DNA of 64,000 nucleotides, from contig NZ_CP028136.1 of the NCBI RefSeq assembly GCF_003024155.1, positions 1,302,001-1,366,000 of the forward strand, in the 5' to 3' direction. The notes below the pieces were generated by a model. It worked only from the letters and a program-made list of their open reading frames with translations, was not told the DNA's origin and searched no databases. The first letter of the stretch is position 1; each line of letters opens with the position of its first letter. Positions 26,884 through 36,201 of the stretch are shown here, piece by piece. The DNA is from Christiangramia fulva (GTDB lineage: Bacteria > Bacteroidota > Bacteroidia > Flavobacteriales > Flavobacteriaceae). Made by a program: the position numbers and the translations under genes.

Positions 26884-28248
26884 ATGAAAAACCTGATTCT
26901 CATACTTTTTCTGTCGATTTCCGCCTTTTCTTCCGAAGGCCAGGAAATTCCGCAGCCTTTAAAAGATGTGAGTCAGGATGATCTTGGAAATGCCAGCGAT
27001 GCCTTTCAGGAGCATTTTTTTGAAGCCCTTAAACAGAAAGGAATTGAGAATTATGAAAAAGCCATAAACCAACTTCAGCAATGTCTGAAAATTGACGACA
27101 CACAAGCGGTGGTTTTTTTTGAATTGGGTAAGAATTATCGGGAACTGGAAAATTACGAACAGGCGATTTCAAATTTTAAAAAGGCCCACGAGCTGGAACC
27201 AAAAAGGGAGGCGATCCTGAATTTTCTTTTCCAAACCTATGGGATGACCGAAGATTATGCCGGAGCCATAGAAACGGTAAAAAAGCTCATTCCCATGGAT
27301 CCTAAATATAAAGAGGATCTCGCCAATCTCTATTTACTCAATGAGGAGTATGATAAAGCACTGAAAACACTGGATGAACTGGATGCTAAATACGGCAGCA
27401 ATACCTATCGCACTTCCCTGCGCAGGCAAATTTATGCCCGCACAAACAATACTGATGCACAGGTGCAAAATTTAAGGGAAAGCATCGCCAGCAATCCCGA
27501 TGTTGAACAAAATTATCTCAACCTTATTTATATTTACAGCGACCAGGGCAATGAAGAGGAAGCTTTTAAAGTCGCTCAGGAGCTTTTAAAGACGAATCCC
27601 GGCTCTTCCCTGGCTCACCTGGCTCTGTATAAGTTTTATCTGAATAAGGACAATCCGGAAGCTGCAATCGCTTCGATGGATATTGTCTTCGAGAGCGAAG
27701 AGATAGACGCAGAGACCAAGTTTAAGGTGCTTAACGATTTTCTGAATTATGTTCAGCAAAATCCAAAGTATGAAGAGCAGCTTATTGAGGCTGCCGGAAA
27801 GCTCAAAAACTGGGAGAATACTCCAAAGATCTATGAACAGCTTGGAGAATATTACCTTAAAAAAGGCAATAAAGAGAATGCTTTAAAGTTTTTTGAACTT
27901 GGGATTAAAGAGGATCAGGATAATTTCCAGTTAATCAAAAATATCCTCATTTTGCAGTTAGATTTTGCCAGGTTTGAGGAGGCAAAGCTGCTTAGTGAAA
28001 ATTCCCTCGAAATTTTTCCAACCCAACCGCTCCTGTATTTGTTTCAGGGAGTTGCTTTAAATAAGCTTTCTGAGTTCAAAAAGGCTGAAGAAAAGTTAAA
28101 GGAAGGCCTGGATTATCTCGTTGAAGACCGTGAAATGGAAAGTGATTTTTACCTGCAGCTGGCGCTGAGCTATGAGGGAATGAATGAGATGTCTAAAGCG
28201 GAAGAATTTCGCAGAAAGGCTGAAAATCTTAAAAAAGAGATCAATTGA
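26884..28248 (+). CDS. Secreted TPR-repeat protein
   Basis: A 454-residue protein with a signal peptide (LILILFLSISAFSSEGQ) and about ten tetratricopeptide repeats, including AVVFFELGKNYRELENYEQA. No enzymatic domain is visible. It probably scaffolds protein contacts in the periplasm. Its stop overlaps the DUF4292 start (TGATG). The group TPR, DUF4292, EnvC-like appears conserved in Flavobacteriaceae and hints at envelope assembly. Confidence 0.8.
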   Translation: MKNLILILFLSISAFSSEGQEIPQPLKDVSQDDLGNASDAFQEHFFEALKQKGIENYEKAINQLQQCLKIDDTQAVVFFELGKNYRELENYEQAISNFKKAHELEPKREAILNFLFQTYGMTEDYAGAIETVKKLIPMDPKYKEDLANLYLLNEEYDKALKTLDELDAKYGSNTYRTSLRRQIYARTNNTDAQVQNLRESIASNPDVEQNYLNLIYIYSDQGNEEEAFKVAQELLKTNPGSSLAHLALYKFYLNKDNPEAAIASMDIVFESEEIDAETKFKVLNDFLNYVQQNPKYEEQLIEAAGKLKNWENTPKIYEQLGEYYLKKGNKENALKFFELGIKEDQDNFQLIKNILILQLDFARFEEAKLLSENSLEIFPTQPLLYLFQGVALNKLSEFKKAEEKLKEGLDYLVEDREMESDFYLQLALSYEGMNEMSKAEEFRRKAENLKKEIN

Positions 28249-29018
28249 TGTTACGAAAAGTTACCATATTATTGATGATATCTGTTTTTGTGGTTTCCTG
28301 CGGAAGCCGTAGAGGAATAAACCGAAAAATTGCTACCCGGGACGCCGAAGCCGTTTCGGTGATCAGGAAACATTATAAAACCGAGACCGATTTCAAAACT
28401 GCTAATGGGAAATTAAGGGCTGTTTATCAAGATGAAAATAAAAGTCAGGCAATAACGCTCACCTTCCGAATGGAAAAAGATAAGGCCATCTGGATGAGTG
28501 CCAGTGTCCTTGGATTCCCTGTGGCAAAAGCCTATATCACACCTGAACAGGTGAGCTATTATGAAAAGGTGAACCAAACCTATTTTAAGGGTGATTTTAG
28601 TCTGGTAAGCGATTTTTTAGGAACTCCCCTTGACTTTCAGAAACTTCAGAATTTACTGATCGGCCAGGCCATTTATGATCTTCGCGATGAGGAATACGAT
28701 TTTTCTACCTCACCAAGAGGCTTTCAGTTTGTGGCCGATGATGCGCTTATCAAAAAAATGTTTCTCCTGGACCCGGCAACTTTCAAAGCTCAGGCACAAC
28801 AACTGGTTCAGCAGCAGGAAAACCGAAGTCTCACCGTGACCTATTCCGACTACCAGAAAGTTGACGGTTTTATTTTCCCTGAAAAAATTAAAATTATTGC
28901 CAATGAAGGAGGCGATAATACCAATATTGAACTTACCTATCGTTCTGTAAAATTTAATGAGGACGTGAGTTTTCCTTTTGAAATTCCTTCAGGTTATGAA
29001 GAAACCAGTTTAAATTGA
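28248..29018 (+). CDS. DUF4292 lipoprotein
   Basis: A 256-residue protein read from the ATG at 28248 (an in-frame TTG lies one codon earlier). The signal peptide ends VVSC, so it is a lipoprotein. DUF4292 is distantly like the LolA/LolB lipoprotein carriers: a beta-sheet cup with strands such as IWMSASVLGFPVAKAYITPE. A function in lipoprotein or lipid handling is inferred from fold similarity only. It sits between the TPR gene and the EnvC-like gene. Confidence 0.78.
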   Translation: MLRKVTILLMISVFVVSCGSRRGINRKIATRDAEAVSVIRKHYKTETDFKTANGKLRAVYQDENKSQAITLTFRMEKDKAIWMSASVLGFPVAKAYITPEQVSYYEKVNQTYFKGDFSLVSDFLGTPLDFQKLQNLLIGQAIYDLRDEEYDFSTSPRGFQFVADDALIKKMFLLDPATFKAQAQQLVQQQENRSLTVTYSDYQKVDGFIFPEKIKIIANEGGDNTNIELTYRSVKFNEDVSFPFEIPSGYEETSLN

Positions 29019-29023
29019 AAATT

Positions 29024-30235
29024 ATGAAGCATGTAAAAACGCTTTTCATTTTATTACTGTTTTTCGGAATCGCTTCTTCCCATGCCCAAAGCAAACGTGA
29101 GGAACTTGAAAAGCGACGGGTGGAACTTCAGAATGAGATCAGGCGTATCAATGAACTGCGTATTGGTCAGCAAAAAAAGCGGCAGTCGGTCTTAGGACAG
29201 GTCGAAGATCTTAATCAGCAGATAAAAAGCACTGAAAATCTTATAAAAGTCACCAATCAGCAGGCAAATTTGCTTACCCGTGAAATAAATACGAATACCA
29301 AAAAAATCAGTCAGCTTAGAAAAGAACTTGAAGAATTAAAAGACGATTATGCCCGGATGATCCGTAAATCCTATAAAAGCAAATCGCAACAAAGCAGGAT
29401 CATGTTCCTGCTATCGTCTAAAAGTTTCCTGCAAGCCTATAAGCGCCTTCAATACATGAAGCAATATACCAACTACCGCAAGAAACAGGGTGAAGAGATC
29501 AAAGAGCGTACCCGTGAACTTCAGAAATTAAACGCTAACCTCGCCGAACAAAAGGAAGCCAAGGAAAAACTGATCGCTGAGAACCGTAAGACCAGGGCCC
29601 GTTTGGAAGAGAACAGGAAATCGCAGCAGGAATTAATGTCAACCATTAAGAAAAGGGAAGGTGAGTTTGCCGCTCAGATCAGAAAAAAACAACAGGAAAT
29701 AGATAAAATAGACAGGGCCATTGAAGAAATGGTACGTGCTTCGATAGCCAAAGCCAATGAGGAAAGCGGTTCGTCTTCCCGGGATACTTACGAATTAACT
29801 CCCGAGGCAAAAGCTCTGGCAGCCGATTTTGCCAATAATAAAGGGAAATTGCCCTGGCCCGTTAAATCTGGCGTTGTTACCATGCAATTCGGGAAACACC
29901 CTCATCCGGTGGTTCAGTCAGCAATGATCAATAATAATGGCGTGCGTATAGATACCGATAAAGGAGGAAAAGCCCGTGCTGTTTTCAATGGGACGGTAAG
30001 CGAGGTGCAGGCAGTAAAAGGAGCCAACATGGCCGTTATGGTGCGTCACGGTGACTATATTACCATTTATAATAACCTGCAAAGCGTTTATGTGAAGAGA
30101 GGCGATAAGGTGGTGACCGGACAGGAAGTTGGAGAGGTAGCCACCAGTAAAACCACGGGAAAAACCACGCTTCATTTTTTCATTTTCAAGAATACCCAGA
30201 AAATGGATCCTGCAGACTGGATCTATCAAATGTAA
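29024..30235 (+). CDS. EnvC-like murein hydrolase activator (LytM/M23 fold, degenerate)
   Basis: A 403-residue periplasmic protein. Signal peptide to about residue 25, then a long coiled coil (about 25-240), then a LytM domain. The zinc site seems lost: the first His of the H-x(n)-D motif is replaced in NNNGVRIDTD, and the closing H-x-H reads TLHFFIF. This is the EnvC state, where the domain activates amidases instead of cutting peptidoglycan. The ATG at 29024 is preferred to the TTG at 29015. Confidence 0.85.
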   Translation: MKHVKTLFILLLFFGIASSHAQSKREELEKRRVELQNEIRRINELRIGQQKKRQSVLGQVEDLNQQIKSTENLIKVTNQQANLLTREINTNTKKISQLRKELEELKDDYARMIRKSYKSKSQQSRIMFLLSSKSFLQAYKRLQYMKQYTNYRKKQGEEIKERTRELQKLNANLAEQKEAKEKLIAENRKTRARLEENRKSQQELMSTIKKREGEFAAQIRKKQQEIDKIDRAIEEMVRASIAKANEESGSSSRDTYELTPEAKALAADFANNKGKLPWPVKSGVVTMQFGKHPHPVVQSAMINNNGVRIDTDKGGKARAVFNGTVSEVQAVKGANMAVMVRHGDYITIYNNLQSVYVKRGDKVVTGQEVGEVATSKTTGKTTLHFFIFKNTQKMDPADWIYQM

Positions 30236-30280
30236 TTTGCCCCAGATTGTGAATAAACCTTTTCTTTTTGGAAGTACCGA

Positions 30281-30793
30281 TTAATCTTTAAAAAGCGCTT
30301 TTAGCTCGGTAGCTTCATTAGGTTTCATTTTTCCGGCCAGGACAAGACTTAGTTGTTTTCTTCTTAAGGCAGCGGCATATCTTTCCTTTTCAAGTTTGGT
30401 TACCGGTTCCAGTTGGGGAATTTGAACAGGTGTACCGGTCTCATCTACCGCCACGAATGTATAGATCGCTTCATTGGCCTTTGTTTTGCGGCCACTTTCG
30501 CGGTCTTCCACCCAAACATCTATAAAGATCTCCATAGACGATTTAAAGGCTCTGGAAACTGCCGCTTCTACGGTTACAACACTTCCTAAAGGGATAGCTT
30601 TATTGAAGGCCACATGATTTACCGAAGCTGTAACCACAATCCTTCGGCTGTGACGACGAGCGGCAATGCTGGCTGCGCGATCCATACGGGCGAGTAATTC
30701 ACCCCCGAATAGATTATTTAAAGGATTTGTTTCACTGGGAAGTACAAGATCGGTTAAGGTAGTACGGGAATCACTCGGTTTTTTGGCCTCCAT
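30281..30793 (-). CDS. Acyl-CoA thioesterase (hotdog fold)
   Basis: A 170-residue hotdog-fold enzyme of the cytosolic acyl-CoA hydrolase type. LPSETNPLNNLFGGELLARMD contains the typical N-x-x-G-x-x-G-G catalytic loop, followed by VVTASVNHVAFNKAIPLG. It hydrolyses acyl-CoA to fatty acid and CoA. It has its own promoter on the minus strand and converges on the EnvC-like gene with 45 bp between the stops. Confidence 0.87.
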   Translation of the reverse strand: MEAKKPSDSRTTLTDLVLPSETNPLNNLFGGELLARMDRAASIAARRHSRRIVVTASVNHVAFNKAIPLGSVVTVEAAVSRAFKSSMEIFIDVWVEDRESGRKTKANEAIYTFVAVDETGTPVQIPQLEPVTKLEKERYAAALRRKQLSLVLAGKMKPNEATELKALFKD

Positions 30794-30806
30794 AGTTGAT
30801 TTTTTG

Positions 30807-30814
30807 CAAAAATA
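30807..30814 (-). promoter_or_regulatory. -7 element (TATTTTTG) of the thioesterase gene
   Basis: Minus-strand TATTTTTG ends 13 nt before the start codon at 30793; predicted transcription start near 30800. Confidence 0.5.
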
Positions 30815-30849
30815 AGGCCCCCGATTCGAATTTTCCCGTTAAAAGAGTA

Positions 30850-31779
30850 TTAAAGTTCCTGAACAAGCAACCATGCGGCTTCATTGGTTTTCTTGATCTT
30901 ATAAAGAGCATTTATAGCCTCCCTTCTGGTTTGATAGCTGGAATAGACCACCTGATGAAGTCCGTATTTATTGGCGCCGATCAAACGGGCTTTGTAACCT
31001 TCCTCCTTAAGTTCTTTAACTTTCTTTTCGGCGTTTTCTTCTACTCTAAAAGCTCCGGCCACTATATGATAGTTGCCCGATTGCTTCTCAACCTCGAAAG
31101 TTACTGCCGGCAACGGATTGTCGATCACAAAGGTAGCCTCCTGGATTTGTTGCTGCAGCTGGTTTTCTGCTTCCTGCTGCTCCGCAATATTATGCTGGCT
31201 TACCTGATGGCTGTAAATATTGAGTCCGGCATAGCCAGAAAGTCCCAGCGCAATAAGACCTATCGCCGCATATTTAAGAATGGAGGTGCGTCTTTTCTCG
31301 GGAGTAAACAGCAAAGGCGCTTTTTCCTCGAGTTGAGCCACTTCTTTTTTATAAATTTCCCTTTGAAGTTCAGTCACTCCAAAATTACTAAGCCCATACG
31401 AGTGGGTAAGGAAATTAATACTGTTGTTTGGCTCGAATTGAAGTTTATCTTCTTCATCAAGATAAAGTTTGCCAATATGACCAATTTCAGTTTTTTCACC
31501 TTTTTCCAGGCTAATTTCGAGATCATAAACAAACTCGCGAACCATGTTCGTAGCCGCTTCATACGAAACACCCTGCACTTCGGAAATATAATTCGCAAGC
31601 AAACCATCATTTCTTAAAAGCTGGCGGTTAAATGAAATTAACTTTTTAGGCGGAAAGAACTGCCCTGTTTTTTCATCGATATAAGCCGATTGTTTTTGAG
31701 AAAGAAAGGCTCCGAAACCTGGCAGAACCACGCATTCGTATCGGTATAATAAATCCTGGATGTAGCTGGCTATATTCAT
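30850..31779 (-). CDS. HU-domain and SPOR-domain membrane protein
   Basis: A 309-residue protein read from the ATG at 31779, which gives MNIASYIQDLLYRYECVVLP; a start 15 codons earlier would include the promoter element. The N-terminal ~150 residues resemble the HU/CCDC81-type DNA-binding-like fold of Bacteroidota, followed by a single membrane helix (KYAAIGLIALGLSGYAGL, ~178-195) and a C-terminal SPOR domain (YHIVAGAFRVEENAEK) that binds denuded peptidoglycan. It may link the cytoplasmic side to the division septum; that link is inferred. Confidence 0.82.
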   Translation of the reverse strand: MNIASYIQDLLYRYECVVLPGFGAFLSQKQSAYIDEKTGQFFPPKKLISFNRQLLRNDGLLANYISEVQGVSYEAATNMVREFVYDLEISLEKGEKTEIGHIGKLYLDEEDKLQFEPNNSINFLTHSYGLSNFGVTELQREIYKKEVAQLEEKAPLLFTPEKRRTSILKYAAIGLIALGLSGYAGLNIYSHQVSQHNIAEQQEAENQLQQQIQEATFVIDNPLPAVTFEVEKQSGNYHIVAGAFRVEENAEKKVKELKEEGYKARLIGANKYGLHQVVYSSYQTRREAINALYKIKKTNEAAWLLVQEL

Positions 31780-31785
31780 TGAAGG

Positions 31786-31793
31786 CAAAAATA
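31786..31793 (-). promoter_or_regulatory. -7 element (TATTTTTG) of the HU/SPOR gene
   Basis: Minus-strand TATTTTTG lies only 6 nt before the ATG at 31779, so the transcript should start at or next to the start codon (leaderless or nearly so). It excludes the longer reading from 31824. Confidence 0.5.
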
Positions 31794-31854
31794 GAGGTTT
31801 AGGTCTAAGGCTAAAGTTACCCAAAGAATTTTTATTAACAAATCTTTTTTTCTG

Positions 31855-31862
31855 TAATTTTG
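31855..31862 (+). promoter_or_regulatory. -7 element (TAATTTTG) of dprA
   Basis: TAATTTTG matches TAnnTTTG and ends 14 nt before the dprA ATG; predicted transcription start near 31869. Confidence 0.5.
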
Positions 31863-31876
31863 ATCAAATTGGCCGG

Positions 31877-32977
31877 ATGAATTCTGAAGATTTACTTTAC
31901 ACCTTAGCGCTGCAACATATTCCAAATCTGGGAGATACAACGGCCAAAAAATTGATTCGGCATTTCGGAAAAGCCGAAAATATCTTCAAAGAAAAGAAAA
32001 GCCGTCTTCTGAAAATAGACGGCATCGGCCAGCTTCGCATTAAAGAATTAGGCAGTTCTGAGCATTTCAAAGCGGCAGAATCTGAAATAAAATTCATCGA
32101 AAAAAATCACATCAACACTCATTATTTTCAGGAAGAAAATTATCCGCAAAAACTGAAACACTGCCTGGACGCTCCAATTTTATTGTTTTCAAAAGGAAAG
32201 TTTGATCTGAAGAATAAAAAGATCCTCAGTATCGTCGGAACGCGGCAGATCACCGTGCATGGAACTCAGTTTTGCGAAAAACTTATTGAAGATCTGGCCG
32301 TTATCGATCCTGTGATCATTTCGGGATTTGCTTATGGCGTAGATATTACCGCTCATAAAGCGGCCGTCAAAAACGGACTCCAAACCATTGGCTGCCTGGC
32401 GCACGGCCTGAACCAGGTTTACCCGAAAGCGCATAAAAAATATGTAAACCAGATCGAAGAGAATGGTGGCTTTTTCACCGATTTCTGGAGTACCGATAAA
32501 TTTGATCGGAATAATTTTCTAAAAAGGAACCGAATTATTGCAGGTTTGAGCGAAGCTACGGTGGTTATCGAAAGCGCTGAAAAAGGTGGCGCACTTGTGA
32601 CGGCCGATATTGCAGCTTCTTATGATCGGGAGGTTTTCGCGGTGCCCGGAAGGCCCGGTGAAAAATACAGCATTGGCTGTAATAACCTGATAAAATCTCA
32701 AAAATCACATTTGCTTACTTCAGCGGCTGATCTTTTGTATATTTTGAACTGGAATATCGAAGACAGGCCGGCAGCAGTCCAAAAACAGTTGTTTTTTGAA
32801 CTGGAGGAAGACGAACAGAAATTATATGATTTTCTAAAAGACAGAGGAAAGAGTGAATTGGATGTACTCGCTTTAAACTGTCATTTTCCAACCTTTAAAA
32901 CCGCTTCGATTTTACTCAATATGGAATTAAAAGGAGCCATCAGGCCCTTGCCGGGAAAAATGTTTGAAATTATTTAA
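31877..32977 (+). CDS. dprA: DNA processing protein DprA
   Basis: A 366-residue protein that loads RecA on incoming single strands during transformation. An N-terminal HhH/SAM-like region (LALQHIPNLGDTTAKKLI) is followed by the Rossmann-like core with SIVGTRQITVHG, SGFAYGVDITAHKAA, and FLKRNRIIAGLSEATVV, and a C-terminal winged-helix-like domain. The length is normal. It converges on trpS with a 4-bp overlap. It shows that the cell keeps a core part of DNA uptake processing. Confidence 0.94.
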   Translation: MNSEDLLYTLALQHIPNLGDTTAKKLIRHFGKAENIFKEKKSRLLKIDGIGQLRIKELGSSEHFKAAESEIKFIEKNHINTHYFQEENYPQKLKHCLDAPILLFSKGKFDLKNKKILSIVGTRQITVHGTQFCEKLIEDLAVIDPVIISGFAYGVDITAHKAAVKNGLQTIGCLAHGLNQVYPKAHKKYVNQIEENGGFFTDFWSTDKFDRNNFLKRNRIIAGLSEATVVIESAEKGGALVTADIAASYDREVFAVPGRPGEKYSIGCNNLIKSQKSHLLTSAADLLYILNWNIEDRPAAVQKQLFFELEEDEQKLYDFLKDRGKSELDVLALNCHFPTFKTASILLNMELKGAIRPLPGKMFEII

Positions 32978-33942
32978 TATCCGGCTTTTGCCCGCACTTT
33001 CCCTAAAACAACATCAGCTACTTTTTTTGCTTTTTTCGCTCCAACTGCGAGGGCTTTATCTACCTCCTCGAGATTATTGATGAAATATTCATATTTCTCT
33101 CGGGGTTCAGAAAATTTTTCTTTGATCAGTTCGAAAAGCGCTTGTTTGGCATTTCCATAGCCGTAACCACCAGCCTCATAATTCTTTCGCATTTCTGTGA
33201 TCTGCTCTTCACGGGCAATTAGCCTGTATAAAGCAAAAACATTGCAGGTATCGGGATCTTTGGGCTCTTCCAGAGGTGTACTGTCTGTCTGGATTCCCAT
33301 GATCTGTTTTCTCAGTTTTTTATCTGTCTGAAAAATATTGATGGTATTCTGCTTGGATTTGCTCATTTTTTCACCATCGGTTCCCGGCACATACATGGTT
33401 TCCTTTTGCACTTTGGCTTCCGGAATTACGAAAACCTCGCCCATTTTTGCATGGAACCTTGATGCCACATCGCGGGTCATCTCCAGGTGTTGTAACTGAT
33501 CTTTTCCAACCGGAACAATTTCAGCGTCATAAAGCAGAATATCTGCAGCCATTAGCATGGGATAAGAGAAAAGTCCGGCGTTCACATCTTCGAGGCGATC
33601 AGCCTTATCTTTAAAAGAATGCGCCAAAGTTAGCCTTTGATAGGGAAAAAAGCAGCTTAAAAACCAGGTAAGCTCGGTAACCTGAGGGATATCGCTTTGA
33701 CGATAAAACACAGTTCTTTCAATATCCAAACCACAGGCGAGCCATGTCGCCGCCACCGAATACGTATTTTGCCTTAAAGTTTCAGCATCTTTTATTTGAG
33801 TAAGGGAATGAAGGTCGGCGATAAAAATGAAAGAATCGTTAGCCGGGTCATTAGCCATTTCAATTGCAGGCATGATGGCTCCCAAAAGATTGCCAAGATG
33901 TGGCGTTCCTGTACTTTGGACTCCTGTAAGTATTCTGGACAT
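32974..33942 (-). CDS. trpS: tryptophan-tRNA ligase
   Basis: A 322-residue class I synthetase. The HIGH-like motif is TGTPHLGNLLGA at the N-terminus and the KMSKS motif is exact in GEKMSKSKQNT near residue 195. It charges tRNA-Trp. The length fits the compact bacterial form. A minus-strand promoter stands 20 nt upstream. Confidence 0.95.
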   Translation of the reverse strand: MSRILTGVQSTGTPHLGNLLGAIMPAIEMANDPANDSFIFIADLHSLTQIKDAETLRQNTYSVAATWLACGLDIERTVFYRQSDIPQVTELTWFLSCFFPYQRLTLAHSFKDKADRLEDVNAGLFSYPMLMAADILLYDAEIVPVGKDQLQHLEMTRDVASRFHAKMGEVFVIPEAKVQKETMYVPGTDGEKMSKSKQNTINIFQTDKKLRKQIMGIQTDSTPLEEPKDPDTCNVFALYRLIAREEQITEMRKNYEAGGYGYGNAKQALFELIKEKFSEPREKYEYFINNLEEVDKALAVGAKKAKKVADVVLGKVRAKAGY

Positions 33943-33961
33943 TGGCTTGTGATTTTTCCTG

Positions 33962-33969
33962 CAAAGGTA
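33962..33969 (-). promoter_or_regulatory. -7 element (TACCTTTG) of trpS
   Basis: Minus-strand TACCTTTG matches TAnnTTTG, 19 nt before the trpS start; predicted transcription start near 33955. Confidence 0.5.
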
Positions 33970-34002
33970 AATTTTTTATGGAATTCAATCGGTTCATTTT
34001 AG

Positions 34003-34010
34003 TACTTTTG
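34003..34010 (+). promoter_or_regulatory. -7 element (TACTTTTG) of plsC, very close to the ATG
   Basis: TACTTTTG ends at 34010 and the ATG begins at 34016, so transcription is expected to start at or beside the A of the start codon (a leaderless message). Confidence 0.5.
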
Positions 34011-34015
34011 AAGTT

Positions 34016-34759
34016 ATGCGCATTCTCAAATCGGCGGCAATTCTTCTCTGGCGAATCTGGTTTTATATTTTACTGGTGGTGCCGATCGTTATTATGCTCC
34101 CGGTGCTTATTGTTTTGACTTCTGCGGAAAGGTTTTATCCTCAATTCTTTATTTGTGCCCGGATTTGGGCGAAAATCATCATTTTTGGGATGGGTTTCAG
34201 CGTTAAAACGCTTGCTGAACAGCTGCCGGAAAAACACAAGAGCTATATGTTTGTGGCCAATCACACCTCGATGTTGGATATTATGCTGATGCTCTACGTG
34301 ATCAAAAGGCCCTTTATTTTCCTCGGAAAAAAAGAACTGGTCAAAATTCCAGTTTTCGGGTTCTTTTACCGGCGAACCTGCATTCTTGTTGACCGAAATA
34401 ATCAGAGAAGCAGGAAGGAGGCTTTCACCGAAGCACAGCGACGCCTGGAACAGCAAAACAGCATTTGTATTTTTCCCGAAGGGGGCGTGCCTGATGATCT
34501 TTCCATTGTTCTTGATACTTTTAAAGACGGCGCCTTCCGCCTTGCCCTGGAGCATCAAATTCCCATCGTGCCCTTAACTTTTCACGATACGAAAAAAAGG
34601 TTTTCTTATAAATTCTTCACTGGCGGGCCCGGGAAATTAAGAGTGAAAATTCACAAATTCATCTGTACTGAAGGAATGGAATTAAAAGATCGCCGAATGC
34701 TAAAAGAGAGAACCAGGAAGGTGATCCTTGATGAATTACAGAGTCCTTCGGTTTATTAA
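34016..34759 (+). CDS. plsC: 1-acyl-sn-glycerol-3-phosphate acyltransferase
   Basis: A 247-residue membrane-bound acyltransferase making phosphatidic acid. Two N-terminal hydrophobic segments, then the H-x4-D motif NHTSMLD at 82-88 and the phosphate-binding FPEGG motif near 156-160 (EGG in place of the usual EGT). It ends with a 4-bp overlap with the convergent anti-sigma-like gene. The general family is firm; the exact acceptor, lysophosphatidate or an ornithine-type lipid, is not. Confidence 0.88.
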   Translation: MRILKSAAILLWRIWFYILLVVPIVIMLPVLIVLTSAERFYPQFFICARIWAKIIIFGMGFSVKTLAEQLPEKHKSYMFVANHTSMLDIMLMLYVIKRPFIFLGKKELVKIPVFGFFYRRTCILVDRNNQRSRKEAFTEAQRRLEQQNSICIFPEGGVPDDLSIVLDTFKDGAFRLALEHQIPIVPLTFHDTKKRFSYKFFTGGPGKLRVKIHKFICTEGMELKDRRMLKERTRKVILDELQSPSVY

Positions 34760-36201
34760 AATTTTAGGGTGATACCTGAATAAATTCCAAAATTCACCGG
34801 CTGCACACTTTGGACATTATTAAAAGTATTCAACTGATATTTAAAAATTGGCTCTAAACTTAGGCTGAATAGATCGTTTAGATCATAATCCATTCCCACG
34901 CCAATATTGGTGCTAAAACTTGTTGAATTGATATTATTTGCCTTGCCCAGACGGGTATTGGTATTTCCCGAAACCAGATCCACGCGGTTCTCGTCAAGGA
35001 ACAAAGTACTCGCACCGCCAATGAGGTTCAGTCCAAATTTTGTGTCGATCAGGGCATATTCCAATTCCAGCGGCACTTCGATAAAACCGAATTCCTGGTT
35101 GATCTCACCGGGTGTGAACAAAGGAGCTGCCAGAAAACTTGAAACGCTCGCGGTATTGAAGGAATTCGACGGATTATTGCCACGAATCGCAAAGACCTCC
35201 CCTGATGAATTGATATTCGCGAGTCCGCCGGAAATGGCGACTGGTGAATAAGAAATATCCTCTACGGTCTGATTCACATTGATCTTGCTGATACCAGTCC
35301 TGATTTTAATTTTTTCTGAAATTGCATAGGCCACTTTTACGCCGTATGAAACGGTCACATCAGAAACCGAATTGTTATTTGCCAATTGCGAAGAAAGCTC
35401 ATTTCCGCTTCCCAGGTTTTTGTAAAAAATAGGAGCCGCAAAAGTTGAAAGGCTGAGCCTTTTGGTGTTGGTTTCAGCAAGCTCTTCATCAGATTTTTCG
35501 TTTTTCTTCTCAAGCTCCGCCAGAGCATTTTCTGAAGGCATATTATTTTCTACAGAATCTTTCGAATTTTCGACATTTTCAGCGATCGCTCCGGAAACAG
35601 AAGGCTTATTTACTGCTCCCGGAGGATCAACTAATTTCTCCTTTTCACTATTTTCTTCCTGATTTTTGCTGGTATGGACATTTTGAGTTGCAGCAATGCG
35701 CTGGTTTTTTTCCTTTTCGGAAATTTTTTCCTTTTTATCTGAAATTTGTCCAGTTTCAGAATTAGGTTTTAATTCATTTTTATTTTCCTCCTGATCATTT
35801 TGGGCAACAACCGAAGTTTTTTCGGAAGAATTAAAGTTGTTTTTTACTTCTGGAGGTTCCTTATTTAATTTTCCCTCATCTTCAGAATTTGAAATGGCAG
35901 AACCTGACTGGGAGCCCGGTTCTTTATCTGATTTTAATGAATTCTCAGAAGGCTGTTCTACAATTGAGGGGGAAATTGAACCATTCGCAGGTTCATCGGT
36001 AAATAAAAATCCTGCGATTACAATGGCGATAACGGCAGCAACGCCCGCTATTTTAAACCAAAGCGGAATAATTAAAGGTTTTTTATCATCCTTTTTATCA
36101 AGTTCTGAAGCGATCTTGTCCCACATACCGCTGGGTGGATTGGCTTCAAAATCCTTGAATTTCTCCTGAAAGATCCTATCTATGTGTTTTTTTTCTTTCA
36201 T
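34756..36201 (-). CDS. Anti-sigma-like protein with disordered linker and outer-membrane barrel-like C-terminus
   Basis: A 481-residue protein. Residues 1-42 are cytoplasmic with IFQEKFKDFEANPPSGMWDKI; one membrane helix follows at about 43-66; residues 68-248 are a low-complexity stretch rich in Glu, Lys, Asn and Ser; residues 249-481 have alternating beta-strand patterns, SYGVKVAYAISEKIKIRTGI for example, and end in a terminal Phe as do outer-membrane barrels. Its start overlaps the sigma factor gene by 4 bp. I infer an anti-sigma function for the N-terminus; the family is known to me only as an outer-membrane beta-barrel protein. Confidence 0.68.
   Translation of the reverse strand: MKEKKHIDRIFQEKFKDFEANPPSGMWDKIASELDKKDDKKPLIIPLWFKIAGVAAVIAIVIAGFLFTDEPANGSISPSIVEQPSENSLKSDKEPGSQSGSAISNSEDEGKLNKEPPEVKNNFNSSEKTSVVAQNDQEENKNELKPNSETGQISDKKEKISEKEKNQRIAATQNVHTSKNQEENSEKEKLVDPPGAVNKPSVSGAIAENVENSKDSVENNMPSENALAELEKKNEKSDEELAETNTKRLSLSTFAAPIFYKNLGSGNELSSQLANNNSVSDVTVSYGVKVAYAISEKIKIRTGISKINVNQTVEDISYSPVAISGGLANINSSGEVFAIRGNNPSNSFNTASVSSFLAAPLFTPGEINQEFGFIEVPLELEYALIDTKFGLNLIGGASTLFLDENRVDLVSGNTNTRLGKANNINSTSFSTNIGVGMDYDLNDLFSLSLEPIFKYQLNTFNNVQSVQPVNFGIYSGITLKF

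Noticed and set aside
30796..31617. A 273-codon open frame on the plus strand
   Set aside because: It lies opposite the HU/SPOR gene, which has clear SPOR and membrane segments and a promoter; the plus-strand product has no recognisable domain.
34070..34558. A 162-codon open frame on the minus strand
   Set aside because: Antisense to plsC, which has intact catalytic motifs.
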